This document shows positions 1-6,276 of a stretch of DNA of 6,926 nt, one piece after another. Numbering within the stretch: position 1 is the first letter of the stretch; each line of letters opens with the position of its first letter. The stretch covers positions 1 through 6,926 of the forward strand of contig JADFLZ010000111.1 in assembly GCA_022564135.1 (NCBI GenBank), in the 5' to 3' direction. The notes under the pieces were generated by a model that searched no databases, was not told where the DNA came from, and saw only the letters and a list, made by a program, of their open reading frames with translations. The position numbers and the translations under genes were made by a program. The DNA is from Candidatus Zixiibacteriota bacterium. GTDB taxonomy: Bacteria > Zixibacteria > MSB-5A5 > GN15 > FEB-12.

Positions 1-822
1 CAGAGAAATACCCAGCCAGCCTCTTTCTATTTCTCCTTCGGTGGGCGGATCGGCGATTAACTCTTCAATGCGCTCTCCCGTTATGACTCCCAGCATGGGC
101 ATGCCGCTGCCAAACGATCCCATCATAGCGCCACCATCGGCGGAACCGGAGGAGGGGTCCATCAGGCTGCCAAGTATACCGACCGGTTCAAGCGATTCGT
201 TAAATATGACTGAAGCCAGCTGCATCGAATTAAAGCCAACAGTAAGCGGAAAAGGTTCAGGTGCTTCCACTAAATTGGAAACCATACCAATGTCCGCAGA
301 CAGCGGCGGCGTGATAAACTCGGGCATGAGCATGAACAGAGCCAGCCACTCGCCAATTCTGAATTCATGATGCTTATTGAATTTTACAGGAGAAAATTTT
401 TCGTTTCCTTCAGCAAGAATCTTTATAAAGCCCACTTTGGTAAAGCGGTCATAACCCAGCAATTCGCCGTCATAAGAGATTCCATCCAAAGTAGTAACTT
501 CAATCTTAGTAGGTGTTGTTTTTACGGTTAAGCCTGAAAAAGAAGAAAACATATTGTCGCTGGCGATATCGGTGCCGTCAAAAATAACCAGCCCCTCCTC
601 GGTGACAATCGTCCCCAGATATCTTTCTTCCTGGTCACTGGTATTGATACCGAAAGAAACTTCAATCTGCATATCAATCACAACCATGTACGCTTTGGAG
701 CGGCTGCCCAGCTTTCCGAAATCAAAGTTCTGGGAATTTGCTGTCGCTCCGACAAAGAAAAAGAGTATAAAGAAAACAAAGAGAATATTTGCTCTTAAAT
801 TGCTGCTATTACAACTCTTCAT
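1..822 (-). CDS. HtrA-like pseudoprotease, exported; 3' end beyond window
   Basis: The minus-strand frame from ATG at 822 stays open for 274 codons to the window edge. Residues 10-30 form a hydrophobic export signal. The rest follows the trypsin-like fold of the HtrA encoded just upstream: a 'GTIVTEEGLVIF' strand (residues 70-81), a 'GYDRFTKVGFIKI' segment (123-135) and a 'PVGIL' segment (213-217). It ends at 'ERGWLGISL' (266-274), which matches the start of PDZ1 in the neighbour ('ERSWIGL'). Aligned by eye, catalytic His becomes Thr84, catalytic Asp becomes Lys129, and the GNSGG nucleophile loop is replaced by 'NSMQLAS' (198-204). A Gly/Met/Ser-rich insert lies at about 221-244. I infer an inactive, substrate-binding or regulatory paralogue in the periplasm. 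The start is supported by a strong Shine-Dalgarno at 835-827 and by overlap with the htrA stop, which suggests translational coupling. The family call is by motif comparison only. Confidence 0.8.
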   Translation of the reverse strand, partial: MKSCNSSNLRANILFVFFILFFFVGATANSQNFDFGKLGSRSKAYMVVIDMQIEVSFGINTSDQEERYLGTIVTEEGLVIFDGTDIASDNMFSSFSGLTVKTTPTKIEVTTLDGISYDGELLGYDRFTKVGFIKILAEGNEKFSPVKFNKHHEFRIGEWLALFMLMPEFITPPLSADIGMVSNLVEAPEPFPLTVGFNSMQLASVIFNESLEPVGILGSLMDPSSGSADGGAMMGSFGSGMPMLGVITGERIEELIADPPTEGEIERGWLGISL

Positions 823-2197
823 TCAGCTCCTCTTCTCCGTCTTTATCAACCGTGACGACGATGAACCTGGTGCCTCCGCCGCGTTTTATAGTCAGCAGTA
901 TTTTTTCTGCGCCTTCATCAGTAAGCTGCTTATAGAGATCGGCAAAAGCGCTCAGGCCGGTTATTTCGGTCTTGTTGACCGCTTTGATGACGTCGCTGCG
1001 AAAGAGACCGCCGTCTTCAATAAAGCCAACCCGCTTGACGCCGATTAAAAATACGCCGACGGTGTCGTCCAGCTGGTTTTCGACTTTCATCTGGCGGGTA
1101 ATACCTTTGACGCTAAAGCCCCAGCCTTTGGCTTCGAAATCCTCGCCCTGCAAATCACCCAGTGATTTAGTAACAACTCCAAAGGTATAGGTTTCGCTGC
1201 CTCTTAAAACTTCAAGATTGATTTTTTCGCCCGGTTTGAAGCGCGATATCAGGTAGTAAAATTTGGGGAGTTCCTCAACAAAACGTGCCGATACTTCCTG
1301 ATCATTGACTTTTAAGATAATATCGCCGGCTTTGAGATAACTCTGCTCGGCCGGTGAACCCGGGTCAATCGACGAAATCAAAACCCCGGTGTTTCTCTGA
1401 GTACCAAAATAATCTTCTAACTCCATCAGAGCCTGACAATGCAAACCTATCCAGCTTCTCTCTACTTTACCATTTTTGATAATCTCCTCGGTTACCTCGC
1501 GCACGACATTAATCGGTATCGCAAAGCCGAGATTGTTGGCAAAAATTGTCGCCCGTGAGTTTATACCTACAATGCGGCCGGACAAATCTACCAGCGGACC
1601 TCCCGAATTACCCGGGTTTATAGCTGCGTCGGTTTGAATCCATAAATTGTAGCGGCCGGTTCTTTCTCCGGTAGGCAGCCTGACATCCGGACTAAAATAT
1701 CTGTCTCTGGTAGATATAACTCCGGCTGAAACGGAGCGTGATAAAGAAAGAGGAGAGCCCATAGCCAGAACGTACTGGCCTACCTGAATGCTGTCGGAGT
1801 TGCCGAAGTCTGCAACAACGATTGGGCCTTTATGTTTATCCAGATTCAGCTTTATGACGGCTATATCTGTGGGCGGGTCGCCTCCGATATATTCTGCCGA
1901 GACTATCTCTTTGTCACCTAAAGTGCACAGAATTCTTTCGGCCTTGCCGGCTACATGATAGTTGGTAACTACGTAACCATCGATGTGAAAAATCACTCCG
2001 GAACCGACTACTGCCTGTTTTTCAAGTTCACCAGTATTATAATTTTTTATGACCGGCTGAATATGAACAACGGCCGGCATTACCTTGTCCCGCGCCTTAA
2101 ATATTTGCTCCTGAATCGGAGGAGGTGCAGCACTAGCAGTCGCTGCCACCGCAACGGTTATCATCAGAAATAGTCTTAAGCTCTTACGCATATTCAT
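809..2197 (-). CDS. HtrA/DegP-type periplasmic serine protease with two PDZ domains
   Basis: This 462-residue S1C-family protease should degrade or refold damaged envelope proteins in the periplasm. A Sec signal peptide covers about residues 1-23, with an ASA cleavage motif at 21-23. The protease domain (about 30-243) has the full triad: His81 in 'VVTNYHV', Asp111 in 'PPTDIAVIKL' and Ser198 in 'INPGNSGGPL'. PDZ1 starts at 'WIGL' (249) and runs to about 345; it includes 'SPAEQSYLKAGDIILKVN', the usual ligand-groove region. A second PDZ-like domain follows at about 357-450 ('GGLFRSDVIKAVN'). The length and order are those of DegP/DegQ proteins. Two in-frame ATGs (2197 and 2191) are possible and neither has a clear Shine-Dalgarno. 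Its last 14 bp overlap the next gene, a catalytically degenerate paralogue. The family call is firm; which HtrA subtype is not, so no gene symbol is given. Confidence 0.96.
   Translation of the reverse strand: MNMRKSLRLFLMITVAVAATASAAPPPIQEQIFKARDKVMPAVVHIQPVIKNYNTGELEKQAVVGSGVIFHIDGYVVTNYHVAGKAERILCTLGDKEIVSAEYIGGDPPTDIAVIKLNLDKHKGPIVVADFGNSDSIQVGQYVLAMGSPLSLSRSVSAGVISTRDRYFSPDVRLPTGERTGRYNLWIQTDAAINPGNSGGPLVDLSGRIVGINSRATIFANNLGFAIPINVVREVTEEIIKNGKVERSWIGLHCQALMELEDYFGTQRNTGVLISSIDPGSPAEQSYLKAGDIILKVNDQEVSARFVEELPKFYYLISRFKPGEKINLEVLRGSETYTFGVVTKSLGDLQGEDFEAKGWGFSVKGITRQMKVENQLDDTVGVFLIGVKRVGFIEDGGLFRSDVIKAVNKTEITGLSAFADLYKQLTDEGAEKILLTIKRGGGTRFIVVTVDKDGEEELNEEL
827..835 (-). promoter_or_regulatory. 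Shine-Dalgarno for the pseudoprotease, inside htrA
   Basis: GAAGAGGAG on the minus strand ends four bases before the ATG at 822. It lies within the Glu-rich last codons of the upstream protease gene. This decides the start of the downstream gene and fits coupled translation of the two. Confidence 0.7.
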
Positions 2198-2290
2198 ACC
2201 AACCAGTATCTAATAGTTCCTACAACTAAAACAGATTTAAGTTTATGTCTGCTACTGATATAATGTCTTTTTTAATGAATCGGCAAGAGT

Positions 2291-2296
2291 ATTATA
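2291..2296 (-). promoter_or_regulatory. Possible promoter -10 box for the protease pair
   Basis: The 193-bp gap between the toast-rack-like gene and htrA carries a perfect TATAAT on the minus strand at 2296-2291, about 94 bases before the htrA start. Its best -35 is a poor TTTTAA 16 bases upstream. A perfect TTGACA also occurs at 2339-2334, but 37 bases from TATAAT. It could instead pair with a weaker TTTAAG at 16-bp spacing. The exact promoter is uncertain, but the AT-rich gap suggests the protease pair can be transcribed separately from the sigma-factor genes. Confidence 0.4.
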
Positions 2297-2307
2297 TGTA
2301 TGCACCT

Positions 2308-2323
2308 AAATCTTAAAAGATTT
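2308..2323. repeat. Short AT-rich inverted repeat between operons
   Basis: The plus strand reads AAATCTTAAAAGATTT: 7-base arms with two bases between them. It lies between the toast-rack-like gene and htrA, and between the TTGACA and TATAAT boxes. It could be an operator or a weak terminator for the upstream genes. With only A/T-rich pairing and no long T-run after it in the minus direction, neither role is established. Confidence 0.3.
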
Positions 2324-2390
2324 TGGCAATAGCTGTCAAATTTTTTGGGAATACTTTGAAATTCGGAGCGATTTTATTGTCTTCGGCTGA

Positions 2391-3251
2391 CTACCTCTTC
2401 CAGTAGACGTCAATTGAGCCAAGGCCTACTTCAAGGCGCAGGATAATTCTTGTCTTGGCATTTTCAAAATCTTCAGTCTCATAGATGTCATCATCAATTT
2501 CAACCAGATCATCATTGTGGAAATCTATAGATGAAAGCCAGTTGCCGCCTTCGGTCTCAACCCTGACCGGTACACCTCTGGGCAAAATGATTTCAGCTGC
2601 GCCGAGCCCGATTTCAATATTTATCTTAGATTCGCCGCTGTATTTCCCCCTGAAATCAAAGTCATACGAGCCGATTCCGCCGGAAAATTCAAAATATTCG
2701 AAATTGGCGTTGCCCAGATTATGCATTTCAAGTGAGGAGGCACCGGCATCTATGTTGATTTCTCTGAGTCTGGATTTGTTAGGCTCAGAAAAATCTATAA
2801 CGCCTGAAGCCGCGCCAACATCAATATCTAAGTCTGTCAGGCGAATGCCGCCAAAATCAAAATCTGCTACACAGGCGCCGATGTCTAAATTAATTGAAAA
2901 TTCAAATTTGTCGGATAGAACAATGTCCCAGTTATTTTCCAGGTCATCAAAATCTTTGAAGAATCCGTTTTTTCTGTGGTCAATATCAATAAACAGATAG
3001 CCCTTTTCGCCCCGCTCGCTATAATCAATCTCATATTCAATTGTACGCTTATCATATTCGATATCTATTTCTGCTATTTCTTCGATATCACCTGATTTGA
3101 TAGTGAACTCTCCTGCCGCCAGGTCACATTCTATTTCAATTATTTTGGCATGCTTGGCAGTTACAAATTCTTTGACTCTTTCCAGCCGGCCTGCATATGC
3201 AGATGAAACGACAAGAACAGCTATAACTGTGAATATCAGAAATTTTCGCAT
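2391..3251 (-). CDS. Secreted acidic toast-rack/DUF4097-like beta-solenoid repeat protein
   Basis: This 286-residue protein has a clear signal peptide ('VSSAYA' cleavage after residue 20) and no later membrane helix, so it should be periplasmic or surface-exposed. From about 120 to 225 it has five tandem units of about 22 residues. Each begins with a hydrophobic/acidic strand and a Gly-Ala or Gly-Gly turn: 'NLDIGACVADF', 'DIDVGAASGVIDF', 'INIDAGASSLEM', 'FEFSGGIGSYDF' and 'INIEIGLGAAEIILP'. A last echo, 'RLEVGLGSIDVYW', closes the protein. This is the pattern of LiaF/toast-rack and DUF4097 right-handed beta-solenoids. The chain is rich in Asp and Glu. The start has a good Shine-Dalgarno (AGGGAGAGG, 7 bases upstream) and lies 24 bp after the bactofilin-like gene, so it appears to be the last gene of the sigma-factor operon. 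The molecular function is unknown; a structural or sensory envelope role is inferred. Confidence 0.85.
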   Translation of the reverse strand: MRKFLIFTVIAVLVVSSAYAGRLERVKEFVTAKHAKIIEIECDLAAGEFTIKSGDIEEIAEIDIEYDKRTIEYEIDYSERGEKGYLFIDIDHRKNGFFKDFDDLENNWDIVLSDKFEFSINLDIGACVADFDFGGIRLTDLDIDVGAASGVIDFSEPNKSRLREINIDAGASSLEMHNLGNANFEYFEFSGGIGSYDFDFRGKYSGESKINIEIGLGAAEIILPRGVPVRVETEGGNWLSSIDFHNDDLVEIDDDIYETEDFENAKTRIILRLEVGLGSIDVYWKR

Positions 3252-3258
3252 ATCAGAA

Positions 3259-3267
3259 CCTCTCCCT
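3259..3267 (-). promoter_or_regulatory. Shine-Dalgarno of the toast-rack-like gene
   Basis: AGGGAGAGG on the minus strand stands seven bases before the ATG at 3251. It is one of the two strongest ribosome binding sites in the window and supports this start. Confidence 0.65.
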
Positions 3268-3275
3268 CTTCAGGA

Positions 3276-4538
3276 CTATGAGTTTTTGTCTTGGTCTGAT
3301 ATACGAGAACTTTCGTTTGGAGTTTCGATATTTCCCGGTACCGGGGGCACCGGCGTCTCGGGAATGGGCGGAGGTGCCGGCTGATGAGTCGGCGGCTCTG
3401 GTGTGAATTGTGGTTTTTTAGGTCCCGGTGGGTATTCTCTGAACCCGAATCTTGTTAAAAAGGCCGCCCCAACCCCTGAACAAACCGGATAAATTGAACC
3501 GAGAATTGAAAAAACCAACCCGAAGACGCTTAAGACTATGGCGACATTGTCTGTCTCAGGCCAGAGTGCGCCGGTTACCAGCCAGGGAATCATAACTATA
3601 AGAATACCGATAACTCCGATAAACAGACCGGCCGATTTATTGTAAATTGTCTGCTTGTAAATTCTGGAAAACAGCAGTTTTCCAAATGTCATAAGTCCCA
3701 TGATAATTGCGGCCAGATATAAAAGCGGCAAAAGCGGAATAAGCACAACTCCAATAATAGTGATTCCTAAAAGTGTGGTAATCACCGGCATAGTTAAAAT
3801 TAATATAAAACCGAGGCCAACTGAACGCCCTTGATGTTTCAAGATACAGGACTGCATAGTTGCCACTTGTCCGGGCATTAACGTGAATATCAAAAACCCG
3901 AAAAACAGAAAGACAGCAGTTATTATTGACATCACCAAAAGGAATTTGTGAGAAAACTTCGGGGTAAAGGAATCTAAATCCAGCAGCAGAGATTTTTCAG
4001 TAATCTCGCCAAGGACAACCGAGCCATCTTTTTCTATTACTCGCGGCGCTTTAATATCCCCATCAACAAAACCCGTTTCAGTAACAAGAACCCTGCCTGC
4101 AGATGTAATGCTGCCTTTGACCCAGCCTTTGACAGTTACTTTCCCGAATGAGATTATATTGCCGGTGACATACTCATCTTCCCGTACAGTCACAGAGCCT
4201 AACTCAATCTGCTTAACCCGTTTGCGAATGTTGGCGCGCTCTTCAATCGGGATATTTCCATATTCTGAGCCGAGTACAAAGTCCAGACCGGCAGCATCGC
4301 TTAATGGTTGTAATCCGGCCACAAAACTTGAGTATTCGAAATCGTAGTACCACTCGTAGCCGGCTGTATCGACAGCCATAACGCCTTCTTCGGTCAGCAG
4401 AATTTCATTAAAGATAGTATCAGAGGGTGAATAGCCCCGGTCGGCCGGATCTGCCTGAGCTTTAGAGTCCGGAGACAGGGCCAGAAGAAAAACTATGAGC
4501 AAGGCTGCTTTATTTACAAACTTGTTTGAAGCGATCAT
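3276..4538 (-). CDS. Exported bactofilin-like (polymer-forming) domain fused to a polytopic membrane domain
   Basis: This is a 420-residue protein. An N-terminal hydrophobic stretch (11-22, followed by 'SKAQA') looks like a signal sequence. Residues about 108-182 show the short-turn repeat pattern of bactofilin/polymer-forming beta-helices ('GSVTVREDEYVTGNIISFGKV', then 'VKGSITSAGRVLV', 'GFVDGDI'). About five membrane helices follow (roughly 198-221, 240-258, 259-284, 303-323 and 332-362). A Pro-rich tail ends the protein (370-401). Positively charged loops at 234-238 and 291-301 and the Arg/Lys before the tail put those parts in the cytoplasm by the positive-inside rule. That leaves the beta-helix outside, unlike classical cytosolic bactofilins. 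It lies 38 bp after the DUF4097-like gene and 24 bp before the toast-rack-like gene. The ATG at 4538 is the only start, since an in-frame stop lies 12 codons upstream. It may anchor or scaffold the envelope; the function is inferred. Confidence 0.82.
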   Translation of the reverse strand: MIASNKFVNKAALLIVFLLALSPDSKAQADPADRGYSPSDTIFNEILLTEEGVMAVDTAGYEWYYDFEYSSFVAGLQPLSDAAGLDFVLGSEYGNIPIEERANIRKRVKQIELGSVTVREDEYVTGNIISFGKVTVKGWVKGSITSAGRVLVTETGFVDGDIKAPRVIEKDGSVVLGEITEKSLLLDLDSFTPKFSHKFLLVMSIITAVFLFFGFLIFTLMPGQVATMQSCILKHQGRSVGLGFILILTMPVITTLLGITIIGVVLIPLLPLLYLAAIIMGLMTFGKLLFSRIYKQTIYNKSAGLFIGVIGILIVMIPWLVTGALWPETDNVAIVLSVFGLVFSILGSIYPVCSGVGAAFLTRFGFREYPPGPKKPQFTPEPPTHQPAPPPIPETPVPPVPGNIETPNESSRISDQDKNS

Positions 4539-4576
4539 GTCACATCCAATGTTAATCGCAGGCTGTCCGGTTTAGC

Positions 4577-5488
4577 TCAAAACTGCGCCAGAACAACCTT
4601 TCCGCTGGCAGAAATAATTTTCACTTTTGTACCTCCGCCGCCAAATATGCCTACCATTCTGTTTCGAGCCAGAGAAATAACTTCTACTGGTATCTCTGAC
4701 GAGAATTCACCCGTTATGGTTTCAAGATGAAGCTCGCCGGCTGCAGAAATCGGCACGCTAAATATGACGTTGCCGCTTGAGGTTTCAACAATATAATCGT
4801 TACTGCTCTCGAATTCTGTCTGAATATCTACATTGCCATTGTAGGTCGATAACTTGATAGTGCCGCGGGTCTGGCGGATGAAAATCTTGCTCGATTTGGA
4901 ATTTATCTTGATATCGCCCTCAATCCATTGCAAATCAATCTCACCGAGCGGCTGATGAATCTCAAGCTCTCCTAAAATAAATTCTGCTTTGGTCAGTCCG
5001 GCAGATTTTTCTATATATATATTGCTTTCTACATTGGTCAGCTCAATATCCGCATCAAGCGCTTTGATTCGCAGGCCGCAGTTAAACGGCAGTGATATCT
5101 TGTAGAGAACTTCGCTGATAACTTTGTCGCCGCCTCCGATTATCTTGTTCCAGAACGACGGAGAGCGATTTATCAAATTGAGATAATTTGTCTGAATTCT
5201 GACTTTGTCTTTACTTTCTCTGATTTTAATCTCTATATGGGCAGCTATTTCTTCAGCTTCGCTGCGACTGGAAGCCCGCACCATCTTGATGGCATCGATA
5301 GTAATAAGATTGTCATCTGTGCCGGTTACCATAATGGCACCCCTGACCATCTCCAGATCTATCAGTACAGGCTTTTGAATGTTGATCAGCTTTTGATAGT
5401 TGAAACTGAATTCTTCGGACTTAACAGGCAGAGCTGTCGCCAGAAAAATTGCTAAGATACTAAGTATCACTTTTATAAAATTTTTCAT
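4577..5488 (-). CDS. Secreted DUF4097-like beta-solenoid protein
   Basis: This is a 303-residue protein with an N-terminal signal peptide (hydrophobic 5-21, possible cleavage after Ser24). An N-terminal strand pair ('VLIDLEMVRGAIMVTGTDDNLITIDAIK') leads into a short helical insert (about 74-92). A run of short beta repeats with Gly-Asn/Gly-Asp turns follows from about 140 ('DADIELTNVESNIYI', 'EGDIKINSKSSKIFI', 'RGTIKLSTYNGNVDI', 'SSGNVIFSV', 'SASGKVVL'). This is the usual look of DUF4097 proteins, annotated as putative adhesins but mostly of unknown role. A Gly-rich loop (283-286) comes before the last strands. It follows the sigma-factor gene by 28 bp and is probably co-transcribed with it. 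In many ECF loci this position holds the anti-sigma factor, but this protein has no zinc-finger motif and no membrane helix after the signal peptide, so it cannot be a classical anti-sigma factor. Confidence 0.85.
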   Translation of the reverse strand: MKNFIKVILSILAIFLATALPVKSEEFSFNYQKLINIQKPVLIDLEMVRGAIMVTGTDDNLITIDAIKMVRASSRSEAEEIAAHIEIKIRESKDKVRIQTNYLNLINRSPSFWNKIIGGGDKVISEVLYKISLPFNCGLRIKALDADIELTNVESNIYIEKSAGLTKAEFILGELEIHQPLGEIDLQWIEGDIKINSKSSKIFIRQTRGTIKLSTYNGNVDIQTEFESSNDYIVETSSGNVIFSVPISAAGELHLETITGEFSSEIPVEVISLARNRMVGIFGGGGTKVKIISASGKVVLAQF

Positions 5489-5504
5489 TTTTCTCTTTTT
5501 AATC

Positions 5505-5517
5505 AGAGCCAGGCTCT
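5505..5517. repeat. Small GC-rich palindrome between sigma and DUF4097 genes
   Basis: AGAGCC-A-GGCTCT is a perfect 6-base inverted repeat around one base. As RNA it would give a 5-bp stem with a 3-base loop. It starts at the sigma-factor stop codon and ends about 16 bases before the next ATG. It might modulate expression of the second gene relative to the first, or be chance. Confidence 0.35.
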
Positions 5518-6080
5518 CATATCCCTCTGAGCTTTTTCTTCAGTAACTCTCTGGCTCTAAAAATTCGAGCCTTGACCGTACCTATCGGTATACCTAATAA
5601 ATCGGCTATTTCCTCATATGATTTATCTTCCTGATGGCGATGAACGATAACTTCCCGATATTTATCCGGCAGAGAATCAATCGCTTCATTGATAGTAAAT
5701 CGCTGCTGTTTTCGGACATAATCCCGTTCCGGGTGGTAAGTATAGTCCGGAATCTCAATTTCTACCTTGCCATCGCCGGTATCTATCTCTTTATCCAGTG
5801 ATAGCGCCTTTATTCGCTTTTTGCGCAGAAAATCGATAGAGCTGTTGGCCGCAATCTTATAGAGCCAGGTAGAAAAGCGGTATTCTGAGCGGTAAGAGGC
5901 CAGTGCCGCAAATGCTTTCATAAACGTCTCCTGGACCAGATCGTGGGCAGTTTCTTTGTCCCTGACGATTTTTAGAACAATATGAAAAATTGCGGTCTTG
6001 TACCTGCCTTCCAGCACGGCGTAAGCTTTTTGGCTGCCCTGGATGGCTTCGGCAATTAATTGGCTATCAGAATCTTGCAA
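5517..6080 (-). CDS. ECF-type RNA polymerase sigma factor
   Basis: This 187-residue sigma-70-family factor of the extracytoplasmic-function group directs RNA polymerase to alternative promoters. Region 2 covers about residues 22-90 and includes 'RDKETAHDLVQETFMKAF' (core binding) and 'FSTWLYKIAANSSIDFLRKKR' (-10 recognition). A linker with an acidic stretch (96-112) comes next. Region 4 (about 131-184) has 'LPDKYREVIVHRHQEDKSYEEIA' and the helix-turn-helix 'LLGIPIGTVKARIFRARELL'. The length is normal. The start must be TTG at 6080: the frame has a stop ten codons further upstream and no ATG or GTG between, while the first internal Met (54) would remove part of region 2. It heads a four-gene unit of envelope proteins. 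It is likely controlled by envelope state, but no anti-sigma gene is visible. The family call is certain; the regulon is unknown. Confidence 0.96.
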   Translation of the reverse strand: MQDSDSQLIAEAIQGSQKAYAVLEGRYKTAIFHIVLKIVRDKETAHDLVQETFMKAFAALASYRSEYRFSTWLYKIAANSSIDFLRKKRIKALSLDKEIDTGDGKVEIEIPDYTYHPERDYVRKQQRFTINEAIDSLPDKYREVIVHRHQEDKSYEEIADLLGIPIGTVKARIFRARELLKKKLRGI

Positions 6081-6137
6081 ATGACACTTTCTACTGGCAG
6101 TTATGAGTCAATGTTTTAGGGGCAGACATTTCGTGCT

Positions 6138-6166
6138 ATAATAACAACCCTGACAATCAGTTACAA
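6138..6166 (-). promoter_or_regulatory. Probable sigma-70 type promoter of the sigma-factor operon
   Basis: On the minus strand TTGTAA (6166-6161) and TATTAT (6143-6138) are separated by exactly 17 bases. This places a start site near 6131 and a leader of about 50 bases before the TTG start codon. It resembles a vegetative promoter rather than an ECF (GGAAC-type) one, so autoregulation is not evident here. CTGAC (plus strand) occurs at 6150-6154, 6174-6178 and 6182-6186, in and just upstream of the promoter. Confidence 0.5.
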
Positions 6167-6190
6167 GAGGAATCTGACGGCCTGACATTT

Positions 6191-6217
6191 TGGGCGGCAG
6201 ATGTCCTCAACTGCCCC
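6191..6217 (+). repeat. Left bipartite inverted repeat of the RAYT element
   Basis: A 16-base block and a 7-base block separated by four bases mirror 6818-6844 exactly, apart from the separator. Internally GGCAG (6196-6200 region) can pair with CTGCC (6211-6215), making a hairpin with an approximately 10-base loop. It lies before the transposase start. Confidence 0.85.
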
Positions 6218-6276
6218 TTCATCACTATGTCTGCATACCCCTTGACTTCATAGACTCAAACATAGAAGTTTTTAAT

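Noticed and set aside
554..1048. Plus-strand open frame of 164 codons
   Set aside because: It runs antisense across the junction of the protease and pseudoprotease genes, shows no family motif, and has the Ser/Pro/Thr-rich composition typical of a shadow frame.
2215..2220. GGAACT upstream of htrA as an ECF-type -35 box
   Set aside because: It lies only about 18 bases before the start codon, so the matching -10 and start site would fall inside the coding region.
2291..2339. TTGACA (2339-2334) paired with TATAAT (2296-2291) as one promoter
   Set aside because: The two boxes are 37 bases apart, more than twice the usual spacing, so they cannot be a single sigma-70 site.
2485..3000. Plus-strand open frame of 171 codons
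   Set aside because: It is antisense to the repeat-rich toast-rack-like gene. The Ser/Pro/Ile richness mirrors the Asp/Glu/Gly codons on the other strand.
4577..5488. DUF4097-like protein as the anti-sigma factor
   Set aside because: It has no HXXXCXXC-type zinc motif, no cytoplasmic domain before a membrane helix, and a normal signal peptide, so it should be fully exported.
6190..6276. N-terminal extension of the transposase from TTG at 6190
   Set aside because: It would translate the left inverted repeat and adds 29 residues with no family similarity. ATG 6277 gives the usual start and length.
6242..6276. TTGACT at 6242-6247 as a promoter for the transposase
   Set aside because: No acceptable -10 box follows at 16-18 bases; TTTAAT comes 23 bases later.
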